Made by a program: the position numbers and the translations under genes. Shown here in pieces: positions 36,781-48,089 of a stretch of 64,000 bases of DNA. Under the pieces are notes generated by a model. It was not told the origin of the DNA, made no database searches, and saw only the letters and a program-made list of their open reading frames with translations. Each line of letters opens with the position of its first letter. Position 1 is the stretch's first letter. The DNA comes from Brassica napus (taxonomy: Eukaryota > Streptophyta > Magnoliopsida > Brassicales > Brassicaceae): the NCBI RefSeq assembly GCF_020379485.1, contig NC_063447.1, positions 62,175,452-62,239,451 on the forward strand, written 5' to 3'.

Positions 36781-37429
36781 CTTCAACTAGGTTCACATTC
36801 TCCAGCCGGTGAGACCAATTCCTCTCTTGGCATTGTAATTAAAGCCGCATTGCATACTAGATTCCAAATGATTAGGTTGCCATTGTATAGGTGTTTAATT
36901 AAGGAGGCAAATCATTCAGCTTTGGCAGTTACAAGCTCGTTCCAGAGATGAAGGCAGCACCTCACTACTCAGATCACTGTGCTGAGGCAAGAAGAAGGCA
37001 GTATTGGATAATAGCGGTTGGTTATATCTGAACCTTTCAACCAGAGGACTCTCTGGTGGTTTGGTTTTGCTTTGAAGAATTCTTCTACATGATGTGAATC
37101 TTTAAGTGACCTTCTCTCAACTTTCTATTTCAGATTCTAAGAAACCTTTTTTTACACTTTGGGATTTGGGTGTTTGATGACTTTTCTTTTGGTCTCTTCT
37201 GTTTTAAGACACGAAGCCTAGTTTCCTAGTAGTAAGATCAAACCGAAGAAGACAATTTTTCTACACTTTCTTATTGCTCTTCTAGATTCACCTGTTTTTG
37301 TCTGATGTATGATGAGTTTATATAGAAATGTGTGAGCCAATCCAAGTGAAACTGATCTTTTAAACACAAAGTCACCAATATATAAACACAAAAAGTGAAA
37401 TAGATGAATACAATGGGCTGAGAAACAGC
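36781..37429. other. Convergent 3' flanks, RH6 and remorin
   Basis: Two 3' UTRs meet here. The RH6 side may be spliced in the 3' UTR. No other feature seen. Confidence 0.45.
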
Positions 37430-38857
37430 TTAGAAACATCCACAAGTTGCCTTGGGAACCATACCAGTGGCTCTGTACTTGGCAGCCATTTCTTCAGCTT
37501 TAAGAAGCTCCTCTCCTCTTTTAGCTTCAACCATTGCTCTCTTCTCTTCTGCTTGCTTGTGGATCGCAGCCACTTTGTTCTTCATTTTCTCACCATACTC
37601 TGCCTTCTTCTTCTCTAATTTTTCTTCAATCTTCCTTAGCCGGGCTTCAATGGCTGCTTTCTGGCTGTTCTCCCAAGCGAGCACATCAGATACCTTCTTT
37701 TGTGCCCTGTTCATTTTCATCATTAGCTGATGATTATCTGGCAAAAAATCGTAACGTTTATGGGTAAGAAGATCAATTTTTTTTTTAATAAAGTTTACTT
37801 GTTCTCTGCCTTTGTCTTCTCACTCTCTTCCCATGCTTTGATGAATGATGTCTTCTTCTCCTTTTCCAAGTCCGCAAGTTTCACATCTAACCAAGATACA
37901 CATCGCATTTTAGTGTTAATTAAGTACCCAAAAAGTAACCAACATAAAGAAAACAATGTGATATAGTTTACCTCTATCGATCGAACCAGATGAACTTTTC
38001 TTTGGTGTAAGCTCCTCAATGGGTTCTGCAACAAGCTCACTTATTAGTACTACACATTATTAACGTATAAATACCGCTTCAATTAGGAAGGTAAAGCAAA
38101 TCTAATCTAAGATATATTGTCATCGACTATAGCTCATATTGCAAATTACTTTTGTTTTAGAAGTTTATGGAGGTTCACAGAAGAACACAAAGCACCAACA
38201 ACATTAGGGTTCAAGACATTACATGGGTCTTGGTGACATAGAGGATCTGACCTTTGGGCCACTCAACTATTGTCAAGATATTAGCAACTTTTGTTTGTTT
38301 TAAAAAGGGTTGGTGCTTTAATGGTTAGTATTTTTCAAGAGTTGGGCAACTTTAAAGGAACTAATCATGTATGAAACAAATTAAGAAAGCAAACCACTGA
38401 ATCTACAAGGCAGACTATTTTATTACAAGTAATATCCTAATTTACTAATGATTTATCTTCCTTTCAAAAACCTCTGGTTCTCTTGGGTTAAATGAAGTTC
38501 TAATAGCAATATGAAATTTTATGAGATGGAATCTCGTGGCTAATTTGTGATATGCTGGATACAGATCGTTAAATCTATATACACATAATTCATCAAAAAC
38601 ATAAATCAATCCTCATAAGTAGAAGGTTTTTACTAATATTATAAAAACACACACGTTTGACGTGTGTAACGTAACTAGAGAAGCTTACTTTCAACAACGG
38701 CAAGAGCTTTGGACTCGACGGGAGGTGGTGGATCATGAACTTTCTCCTCCGCAACCTCTTTAGAAGCTTCCACCGGAGCAGGAGCTGGTTCATTCTCCGG
38801 AGCTGAAACCGCCGGAGATTCTACGTCAACCTTAGTCGTCTTTTGCTCCTCTGCCAT
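37430..38857 (-). CDS. REM1.3: Remorin (group 1)
   Basis: Plasma-membrane nanodomain protein involved in plasmodesmata, pathogen and symbiont signalling. Four GT-AG exons (high to low): 38857-38689, 38025-37972, 37886-37799, 37706-37430, giving 195 aa (about 190 for At2g45820). The N-terminal half is acidic and Pro/Ala-rich (ENEPAPAPVEA, HDPPPPVES) and disordered. From about residue 85 the remorin_C coiled coil runs FIKAWEESEKTKAENKAQKK then VSDVLAWENSQKAAIEARLR, KIEEKLEKKKAEYGEKMKN and on. The C-terminal anchor ends VPKATCGCF, with Cys residues suited to S-acylation. Intron 1 is long (663 bp). Complete. Confidence 0.95.
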
Positions 38858-39814
38858 TGCCGCCCAGCCAAAGAAGAACAAATGGTTTATTTTTCTTCTT
38901 CTTCTTTCACAGACAAGAAAATAAAACACAACAATTAATGTTGGATAAAATCGGAGAAAGAGGTTTTTATATGCTCCGTTAGCTTATACCGGTAGAGCGT
39001 ACTCCCCGCGTTTAATATGTGTGAGACCGTTGTTTTCCTTTACCGTTGATTCTGGTACCATGTGATCCTACGGCTGTAAAGCTTGCTTACGCATTGGATG
39101 CGTTCCACTCCATGTGATTAAAACACCTCACTGCCGACAGGTAAAGTAGTTCAATTATGCCACGTAACTCACTAAGTCATTGTTTTTGCTAAATAGAGTT
39201 AATCAAATTAAAAGTTGAAATAAAAACCCATGATTACACTAAACCTATCTAATCTAATTTACCAATGATTTTTAGGAAAAAAATAATAACATGAATCTTG
39301 GAGTGAACTCCTAGATAGATTGATTCAAATATCTAGATAGAATGTAAATACTATTATAAATATTTTTGGCTTAATGAAAAATAATCTCTGGTGGAGCAAA
39401 AGGTGACGTGTAGCTTCACCAAGTGGACACGCTGGAGACAGATACAAAGGGATATTATGCACGGTTAAGTAGCGAGTGGGACAGAAGGAAATTAAACCGG
39501 ATTAGGCATGTTGTGTATGGGCCCCCCTTATTTATGACTTTGTTCGTTTGAGTTTAGACTACTAGAGAGTAAAAAGGCCTTACCAATAGAGTTTTTACTT
39601 GTAGACCTTCTGGCTGAGACTTCATGTTTTGTAATTGTGTTAGGCTTTTGTACATCCTAACGGCCCAGATAACTGAAAACTAAAAGAAAGGCTGTAAATC
39701 TTGTTTAGCAATAAGTAAATACAACACAGCAAGGACTAAGATCATTTAATTATCCAGGGACACTCAACGCAGATGTGAACAGCCTGGGAAAGATGTAAAT
39801 TTGAGTCTGTAGCG
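38858..39814. other. Remorin promoter and flank
   Basis: 5' flank of the remorin gene, AT-rich further out. No gene recognised. Confidence 0.45.
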
Positions 39815-40376
39815 TAGGTCTGAGACGGATCGGGTATTCGGACAATTTTATGGTATCTGGATTCGGATCCTTATCCGGCGGATTCATAATTTTACTATTT
39901 TTATCCGGATCCGGGGTTCTCGGATATCAGGGTGTCGGATATCCTTTTAAAAATTGTAATATCCGACGGATATCCGGATCCAGATTTAGATCCTTAAAAT
40001 AAATAAAAAATAATATTAATATATATAAAATATTAAAAATAATTTTTTTAAAAAATATATATAATGTTTTTAATTATTTCTATGTATAATATTACAAAAT
40101 TTACATACAATTTATATATACTATTATAAAAATGAAAATATATTAAATAAAATTAATTTTTATATATATATATTACTATTTTTGAAATATTTATTAATAA
40201 AACTTACGGATCCGGATATCCGGACTAAAAAATAAAGATATCCGGATCCGGATCCGGCTTTGACGGATCCAATATTTTACTATCCTGATCCGGATTCGAT
40301 TCCTCTGGATATCCAGATTTTCGGATCGGATCGGGATCGAATCTCGGATCGAATCCGGATAAAAGTCTCAGGCCTA
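39815..40376. mobile_element. hAT-like element filled with GGATCCGG-type words
   Basis: Ends are TAGGTCTGAGAC and (inverted) TAGGCCTGAGAC. Flanking 8-mers CTGTAGCG and CTTTAGTG match at 6 of 8, a decayed target duplication. The interior has GATCCGGATATCCGG-type repeats at both ends and a pure A/T core. No coding frame of note. Confidence 0.65.
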
Positions 40377-41040
40377 CTTTAGTGTATGATTTTTTATTAT
40401 AAAAACCATTTTTAGCAAAATAAATCATACAACATGGAGTTTTTTTTCCGTCAACGCATGCAACTTGGAGTTGTTTAACGATATTTATTGTCTTTTGTAT
40501 AATGAGTGGTCGAATATGGTCTGTGATGCCACTGAACTTTATATGATGGCTAAAGCTTTTATCTTCTTTCTTGGGAGGTCGGATTCTTCTTCTAATATAT
40601 TATAAGAAAAAAGAACTCTCTCAAAGAGGATTTTAACTAATTCAATCCGTAAATATTTAACTTTTGATAGTAATGTTTTATATCTGATAGCCTCAGAAGG
40701 TTTTAGTTTTCCTATAAGTTCAACGATTACAAGAAATGATTTATTTGGGAAACAAATTGATATCATATACCACTGTCTTCATCTGATATAAATAAATATT
40801 ATCATGGCTTTAATGTTAGAAAACATTTAACCCTTTGCAAAAAAAAATACACAATAAGAAATTCATTAACACAAAAGATGTGAACTCAGGTTAGTGGCGT
40901 TGGAGAAAACGTGAAACAAGATTCAAATCCTCGTGAATCAAAAATAAGCGTCTTTCCTCGCGCCAGGTTCTCGTTTTTCTTCTCTCGTGTGTTAATGTTT
41001 TTGTGCACACGTATATAAAGCTGAGCATAGGAAGGTAGTC
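40377..41040. other. 5' flank of the GT90-like gene
   Basis: AT-rich flank and probable promoter. No gene recognised. Confidence 0.45.
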
Positions 41041-43039
41041 ATGCTTCAACGGAAAAGCATGAAGAGGAACAACAACAGCGATGCTCACACGAACAGGCAT
41101 GCCTCTCTCAAAACGACCTCGTATCCAGGAAAACGCATCGCAAAGGCTACTTTCTTCTTCGTCTCTTGTCTCTTCATATCTGCTGGTCTCTTGGACTTGT
41201 TGGGTTGTTTCGATTTAGTGAGTTTCAAATCTCAAAAACACTTATTTTGTTAGTGATCTTCAGAGTGTTATATATATAACTCAGATCTCTTCAGACAACT
41301 TTTACAGGTCTGAAGCAAGTCACAACAATCAAAAAACAACCAATCACAACGCATCACAAGTTCCCTGACCAATGCGACGTCGTACGGAACCAAACACAGC
41401 AACAAGAAAGACAGCAACTTCCAATGTCCGAAGACGGCACAGAAAACGACAAAACCGGAAGCAGCCATTCGCGACCATCCACGTGTCCTTCATACTTCCG
41501 TTGGATCCACGAGGATCTACGGCCGTGGAGAGAGACAGGTATAACGAGAGGGATGCTCGAGAAAGCGAGGAACAACAAGGCGCATTTCAGGGTTGTAATC
41601 CTCGACGGGAAGGTGTACGTTAAGAAGTACAGAAAATCTATCGACACTCGAGATGTTTTTACTCTGTGGGGCATCCTACAGTTACTACGGTGGTACCCAG
41701 GGAGATTGCCCGATCTAGAGCTCATGTTTGACGCTAATGATAGACCAACCGTCCGATCTAGCGACTATAAAGGTCAACAACACCCGGCCCCACCTCCAAT
41801 ATTCCGTTATTGCTCTGATGACGCCAGCTTGGATATAGTCTTCCCTGATTGGTCCTTCTGGGGATGGTAAGCAATAATAATAATAATATTTAAACCTCTA
41901 TTTTAATTGGGCTTAGTTAGTTAAATGGGCTTTACTTTTTATTTGATCAGGGCGGAAGTTAATATTAAGCCTTGGGCTAAGTCCATGGTGGCGATTCAAG
42001 AAGGGAACAAGATGACGCCATGGAAAGACCGCGTGGCGTACGCTTATTGGAGAGGCAACCCTAATGTGGCTCCCACTAGGAGAGATCTTCTTACATGCAA
42101 TGTCTCAGACCAACAAGACTGGAACACTCGGCTGTACATCAATGTCTGCTTCTTCATAAACTCCCTCTCTCCAAAACATTTGGATAAATTATTTATACTA
42201 TATAGTTTTTTGTTCTAATCATTTTGAAGGATTGGGTTAGAGAATCAAGAGAAGGATTCAAGAACTCAAACTTAGAGAACCAATGCACTCACAGGTAATG
42301 AATTACTTGTTATTTTTAGCCTTTTAGTTACTTGTTTCGAGGAATATGTATTGGTAATATTCGAATATTGGAATAGGTACAAGATATACATAGAAGGATG
42401 GGCATGGTCAGTGAGTGAGAAGTATATAATGGCATGTGACTCAATGACATTATACGTGAGACCAAAGTACTATGATTTTTTTATACGAGGAATGATGCCA
42501 TTACAACATTATTGGCCAATCAGAGACAACTCAAAGTGTACTTCCCTCAAACACGCCGTACATTGGGGGAATACCCATTTAGACCAGGTTTGTAACTTTA
42601 TTACGTTTAGACCCTAAAAGTTTGGTTTGTCACCATTTAACCCATTGATTTTGGGGTTTAATTTTGACAGGCACGTAAGATAGGGGAAGAAGGGAGCAGA
42701 TATATAAGAGAGGAAGTGAACATGGAACATGTGTATGATTACATGTTCCATTTGATGAACGAGTACGCCAAGCTTCAGAAGTTTAAACCGGAGATTCCTT
42801 GGGGAGCTACTGAGATCACACCGGATAGTATGGGATGTCCAGCGACGGGGCGGTGGAGAGATTTCATGGAGGAGTCGATGGTTATGTCACCTAGTGAAGC
42901 CTCTCCTTGCGAGATGCCTCTTCCTTATAGTCCTGTGGAGTTTAGAGAGGTTCTTGAGAGAAAAGCTAATGTGACTCGCCAAGTTGAGTTATGGGAGGAT
43001 CAATATTTTAGTAATTTGAGGAATGGTAACAAACCTTGA
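41041..43039 (+). CDS. DTA2: GT90/CAP10-like (DUF821) glycosyltransferase
   Basis: Type II membrane protein of the KDEL/CAP10 (O-glucosyltransferase-like) family, probably in the Golgi or ER; substrate unknown. Six GT-AG exons: 41041-41217, 41295-41866, 41951-42143, 42230-42294, 42377-42587, 42671-43039, giving 528 aa (about 523 recalled for At2g45830, called DTA2 as an AGL15 target). The membrane anchor is at about residues 36-55 (ATFFFVSCLFISAGLLDLL). The CAP10 core has CPSYFRWIHEDLRPW, PDWSFWGWAEVNIKPW, VAYWRGN-type VAYAYWRGNPNVAPTRRDLL, YKIYIEGWAWSVSEKYIMAC and FFIRGMMPLQHYWPI. The exon 2 acceptor at CTTCAG (41294) was chosen over one at 41307 because only it keeps frame. Confidence 0.92.
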
Positions 43040-43284
43040 CCAAAGAGGCCCTTGTTTTGTATTCATATCAAAGATGTTACAAGGAAGTAGAATCAATGTT
43101 ACAAGCAGACATAGAGACTGAACATTTCTCTGCAATGCTATAGTCATAAAAATCAAGAAAACCACACAAGAGTTTCAGTTTCCCTAACATTTCCACATAC
43201 GTTTGTTCAGAGGTTAGCTTATGTTCCTTCTTCTTCTCCCTAGCTTCCATGCTTTATATACACACAGGTTTCACTGTGACATCA

Positions 43285-44986
43285 TCAACCGCGCATTAGA
43301 TCAATATCAGCATGAGCATGGCGCATATCCATTTGCCTTGAACCTGTTGACCATATCAGGTTTTGGCCTTGTGTGTGTTGTTGAGGAACAGGGGAAACAG
43401 TGTTGTTATTATTGTCCAGAGCTTGATGATCATTTGTGTCTTGGACATTTTCAGAACCTTCTTCTCCTCGTTTCTTGTTCTTTATCTTTGGAGCTGCCCA
43501 TATAAAACTCCCTACAATAACCTGATAGGCCCAAGAAAGCTATATTCAATCCCCAAGACTTTTGACTTTAAACGAAAAATCTTAAACCAACCTGAACAGG
43601 ACTAGCTGCTATTAAAGGTCCTCCAATAGCACCACCAATCACACGCCCATCAGGGCTAGCAAGAGAAACAGATAAGTTTCCAGTTCTATTCCGGAAACTT
43701 CCATCAGTTGGGACAAGATAAGATATTGATAAGGCTAAGATCTCAAACCGGCCCTGGAGATTTATTACACAACGTATGTTTCAATTAAAAAAAAACCAAC
43801 AATGTTTTTTTCTCTGTAGTAAGAAAGTTTCAAAACTTAACCTCGTACTGAATAGCTCCAGGAGGTGATGATGACTGAAGCAGCGTTGCAGTAGAGACAG
43901 CTCCACTAGCAGATAGAACGCAAATCGCTCTTGGACCTTGTTGAGAGAAAGCTATAACCTTTGATGCAATATCCTAGTAACAAAGTTTTTATAAGTTTTA
44001 CAGAAACAATTCATGAAAACTTTGTAATAGTGATTGAACATTACTTCTCCTATAGAAACCAAGATCACGTGTGGCGTGAAGCTCATTCCAGAAGATGAAG
44101 GCATCATCAACTCACCTAACCAAAACAAAAAAAAAAAGCTCATCTAATTAATATTCATGTTCTTGATCTATTTTAGGAAAGTTTAAAACTCTTCCCATGC
44201 ATTAAGAATAGACAATTTGATTCTGACTCAAGAAAACATTAACTAGTTCTGGCTCTGGATCTATTTTGGGAAAGTTTAAAACCTTTCCATGCATCAAGAA
44301 TAAACAATTAGATTCTGACTCAAGAAAACATTAAGTAGTCCTGGTTCTTGATCTATTTTAGGAAAGTTTTAAACTTTTCCCATGCATCAAGAATAAAACA
44401 ATTAGATTCTGACTAAAGAAACCATTAACTAGTCCTGGTTCTTGATCTATTTTAGGAAAGTTTTGAACTTTTCTCATGCATCAAGAATAAACCACAACAA
44501 AATGTTTCTTTATAACTAGTCTTGGTTCTTGATCTTACCGGTGGAACTCAATCTCTGTTTCTTGCCAGAGCCAGGAGGTCGACCACGGCCGCGTTTGTTA
44601 GAGCTGTTAATGGTTGAAACAGAGGAAGAAGACAATGCCAAAGAAACAGAACCGTCTTGTCCGTATTTTCTAGGCCGTCCTCTCTTACGTTTCATCGGAG
44701 TTTCACTCGTTGGAGGAGGAGGAGGAGGAGGAGAGATCATGTGAACGCCTACATGATGAGGAACAGCTCCAGTTGCTGCTGCTGCTGGAGAAGGGTCACC
44801 GTGTAAAGGAGGAGATCCGAACCCGGTGGAGCCTGAACCGAATGGAGAGTTTGGGTTATGTAAGTGACGAAGGCCTTGTTGTTGCTGTGAGGATCCGTGA
44901 AACGTAGGAGGAACCGACCCGGGTAGTCCTCTTTGGATGTAGTAAGAGCCTGACCCGGTTAAACCCATTGGATCTCTTTGATCCAT
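43285..44986 (-). CDS. AHL9: AT-hook nuclear protein AHL9 (two AT-hooks and PPC domain)
   Basis: DNA-binding protein that contacts AT-rich DNA through AT-hooks and trimerises through its PPC/DUF296 domain. Five GT-AG exons (high to low): 44986-44539, 44115-44045, 43973-43842, 43753-43592, 43521-43285, giving 349 aa (about 348 for At2g45850). Residues 1-95 are rich in Gly, Pro, His and Gln. The AT-hooks are KRKRGRPRKYGQDG and KRGRGRPPGSGKKQ. The PPC domain runs from MSFTPHVILVSIGEDIASKV through PRAICVLSASGAVSTATL and GRFEILALSISYLVPTDGSF to VIGGAIGGPLIAASPVQVIV. The tail is Asn/Gln-rich with HAHADIDLMRG at the end. Intron 1 carries a 93-bp minisatellite. Confidence 0.95.
44158..44500. repeat. 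Minisatellite in AHL9 intron 1, four copies of about 93 bp
   Basis: GATCTATTTT starts recur at 44165, 44258, 44350 and 44444. Each unit holds GGAAAGTTT, CATGCATCAAGAATAAA, GATTCTGACT and AAGAAAACATTAACTAG. Copies differ at several sites. Confidence 0.92.
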
Positions 44987-45631
44987 TTAGCATTTACAGT
45001 TGAAGAGAGAAAGATCTCTTAAAAGTGGTTTACTAGAGGAAAGAGTGAAGAAACCTTTGTGGCTTAGAATTATGAGGTGAGAGACTGAGAGAGGATAAAT
45101 GGATAAGAAAGAAAAAAAAACAGAATCAAAGGTGGAGACTTTATGAAAGATATTAAAAACTTGAGGAGAAAGGAACATGCAAAAGCTTATAAACTTCTCA
45201 GCTTACTCTCTTTCATTCTTTCACCAAAAACAAGAAAAGCTTTCTCTTCTATTCATAATGGCTAAGAAGATTTGAGTTTGATGTTGGTTTTGGTTTTGGT
45301 TTAGGTTTAGGGTTATCTCTCTGTCTCTCTCTTTCTTCTGGGGTTTCTTGGTAACAGAGGGAAACAGAAACAAACAAACAAACCTCTAACAGACCATCAA
45401 AGCAAAAGCATTTACTGTGAGGATAACAATGAGATCATTCATTTTTTTTCTTCTTTCTTCTGAAAAGATAGTATTGAAGTTCAAAATCCTAATGAGATTT
45501 TGACTGTAGCTCTACATAGCAACTAGGCATCTGTGCCTCATGACTCATATGGCCACACGCTTGATCAGGAGCGTGTACCACACAGCAGCAGCTTGTCAGT
45601 GACCTTTTTTCTTCACAACACAAAATCTACA
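44987..45631. other. AHL9 5' leader and flank
   Basis: CT/GA-rich leader (45040-45370) and upstream sequence of AHL9. No gene recognised. Confidence 0.45.
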
Positions 45632-45771
45632 AGACTATTCACTTTTCAAGCTCAAAGGACTAGTCTCTACTATTCCTGTAAGTCTAGTAAACAGGCTAAT
45701 CAGACTCCTCACTTCTCAAGATGAAAATACTAGTCTCTACTGTTTCTGTAAGTCTAGTAAACAGACTAATA
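45632..45771. repeat. Direct duplication, two copies of 70 bp
   Basis: AGACTATTCACTTTTCAAG (45632) and AGACTCCTCACTTCTCAAG (45702) start two units that share ACTAGTCTCTACT and GTAAGTCTAGTAAACAG. About 88 percent identical by eye. Confidence 0.88.
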
Positions 45772-45975
45772 ATCTCTTTGAGATTGGTCTGAAACAGAAG
45801 GATTGGTTGAGAGAGTGGGGTACACACGTGGGAGAATGGAGAGTGTGAGAGGATTGGCCTTTGTGGTCAGAGGGGTACCCACTTTGAGCGCCATTTTGAT
45901 AAGAGGCTGAGAAGAAAGACATCTCTCAAAATATCTCTCATAAGGACCCCATTGATGTGATGATATAACCCCTTA

Positions 45976-46649
45976 GAGCATCCCAGTTGGTGAAACCCCC
46001 ATTCGGGGTTCATACCAATTTTTTAATATAGTTATAGTGGGATCATGAATAGTGATGAACCTTTTGATATTGTGTTTCTGCATTAGTGAACCCGAAGAAA
46101 GGGTTCATAGGAATTAAAATAATATTTTTTTTTAAAAAATTTAGTTTTGAATTTTTTTTTAATACATGAATAAAATATAATAATTTATAAATTTTTATAA
46201 AATTTTATTCATTACATTGATAATTGATGAACATACAAAGATTATTCACTACTAAATTTTTGTCATACATTTTCAACTAAATCAGCTTTCAACCTATCAT
46301 GTTTCCCTGAATCCCGAACTTCATTGCGCATGCCTAGCTTATTATCTGAATGCAAACTTTCTCTCCTTTTGACCTTCGAACATCTGCTTGACTCTCCTGA
46401 CTCGAACTCAGATGTATCCCTAGAATTTTCGATACAAATGAGAGAAATGAATCTCTCTCCCCTTTCCACCGCGTGACGTCGACGCTGCGTCTCCAATAAC
46501 TTGGCGACACGTGGTGTGAACCCGTATCGGACGGGGTCACTCGTAAGGGGCGGGTCGTGAGAATTAACCCATTAAATCTTTATTTTCAAAGGTCCAGCCC
46601 TATGAAACTGAGCCCATTAACCTGTCTAAAACCTCTAATGGGGCTGCTC
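45976..46649. mobile_element. Tourist-like (PIF/Harbinger) element A, 674 bp
   Basis: The left end is GAGCATCCCAGTTGG; the inverted right end is GAGCAGCCCCATTAG. TTA flanks both sides (45973-45975, 46650-46652). Imperfect ends plus a TTA duplication indicate the PIF/Harbinger group. Inside, a 77-codon minus-strand frame (46263-46496, ending DLVENV) could be a transposon-protein remnant; I am unsure. Confidence 0.65.
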
Positions 46650-46652
46650 TTA

Positions 46653-46840
46653 GAGCATGATTAATGAAAATTCTTAAAGTGGAGTTCTTACCAGAATATA
46701 AGAATCCGTCTCTTAACTTTTAACTAAAAAAAGCTAAAAACCGGCTCTTAAATAAGAATTTAAGAACCGGTTGTTAACTTTTTTAATTAAAAGATGAGAG
46801 ACAAAAAAAACCCCAACCTAAAAACCTATTGACCATGCTC
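46653..46840. mobile_element. Tourist-like MITE B, 188 bp
   Basis: Ends are GAGCATGATTAAT and (inverted) GAGCATGGTCAAT, 11 of 13 alike, flanked by TTA at 46650-46652 and 46841-46843. The left TTA is also the right TTA of element A. Confidence 0.8.
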
Positions 46841-47157
46841 TTAGAACTTCAGTGTGCCATGTACTGTGGGAGACTGTTTATATTAGACATTATGACAATA
46901 TGTTTAGTGGAATTGTAATAATGCAGAAAAGATATTGCGTATGACTCTATACTATGAATGGAAAGTCTTATACCTAACATTAGTCCACCTAGCAAACAAA
47001 ACAGATTAATCATATTTGATTTCATGATGTTTAGATATTAATACTGAAAGCAAAATCTTGATATAAAATCAGAGGATAGCTTCAAACTGATAACTTCAAA
47101 TTGTGACAAAGATCATTACAAGTGAATAAAAAAAAAAACAAAAACAGGTTCCTCCTC
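46841..47157. other. 3' flank of the small basic protein gene
   Basis: AT-rich, no gene recognised. Confidence 0.4.
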
Positions 47158-47629
47158 TCATTTGTCTAGCTCCATAGCTTGAGCAGCTTTAGCTTTAGCA
47201 GCTGGAGTCAACTTAGTCTTCAACTTCTTCTTCCCAACTGAGAATCCACCTTTCTTCTTCTTACCACTACCATCAACCTTTTCACACCAAAACCAACCAG
47301 CCATAGATATCATAAGCTAAACTAAACTTACTCAGCTGCTCTAGTAACAAGATTCAATACATCTAATCAACACTATATATGAACACAAGATCATAAATAT
47401 GAGATAAAAGACATAAAGGAGCTTACTTTCATCTTGTTCTTGTTGGCATGAAGCTTCTTGATCTTCTTGTCCTGTATTTCTTTCTCCTCTGTAAATTAAA
47501 ACATTCGTTGAGAACTGTTTATACACATATATGCTTATTGTTTAAGAGATTTATAAAAAAAAGAATCGTACTTTGGAGATTGTACTCGTGCTGCTTCTTT
47601 CTCTTTGCTAAATTGTTCTTCTTCGACAT
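47158..47629 (-). CDS. Small Lys-rich protein of unknown function (At2g45860-like)
   Basis: Three GT-AG exons (high to low): 47629-47572, 47488-47427, 47277-47158, giving 79 aa. The start is MSKKNNLAKRKKQHEYNLQK; the middle is IQDKKIKKLHANKNKMK; the end is KGGFSVGKKKLKTKLTPAAK followed by AKAAQAMELDK. About one third of residues are Lys, with several short basic clusters that could act as nuclear or nucleolar signals. No domain recognised. By position it matches a small unknown Arabidopsis gene. The phased exons and conserved splice sites make it a real gene despite its size. Confidence 0.85.
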
Positions 47630-48089
47630 TTTTTTTTCTCCACTTCAAATCAAAACTCTGCTTCTTCGAACCAGATGCGCCTTCTCTCTATAAACCCTAA
47701 ATTTTCAACAAGAACGACAAGTCCCAAACGACGGCGTTTGATAAGTTTATGGGCTTAGAGAAAGATTTAACCCATTTAAATCACAGAAGTTAGATTATAA
47801 AGCCCATTAACCCCTAGATTTTTCAACATGAAACGTCGCCGTTTCAAATAGGAATCGAAACATTTGTGGGCTTAGTGATAAGTTATAAACAAAAAGCCCA
47901 TTAAGCAGAAACAACAGCTTAGGAGGCTGATACGCCGTCGTTTTAGCCTTCCAACAACTTGTTCCAACGACCTTCTTCCACCTAATCACTCCCTCCCTCA
48001 CTTTTGCACACTCTGCATGTGTCTTTTCTTCTTCTCCATCGCCATCGTCTCCACCAAAACCCTAATTATACCTCGATTTTCCCGCCGAA
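47630..48089. promoter_or_regulatory. Bidirectional promoter with three AAACG..CGTTT palindromes
   Basis: AAACGACGGCGTTT at 47726-47739, AAACGTCGCCGTTT at 47831-47844 and ACGCCGTCGTTT at 47932-47943, interleaved with several GGGCTTA/AAGCCCATTAA words. It serves the small basic protein gene (-) and the bestrophin gene (+). Confidence 0.6.

Noticed and set aside
40225..40428. 67-codon frame rich in Asp and Pro
   Set aside because: It arises from the reiterated GATCCGG words of the hAT-like element.
46263..46496. 77-codon minus-strand frame in Tourist-like element A as a gene
   Set aside because: It is inside an element with clear ends; at best it is a transposon-protein remnant.
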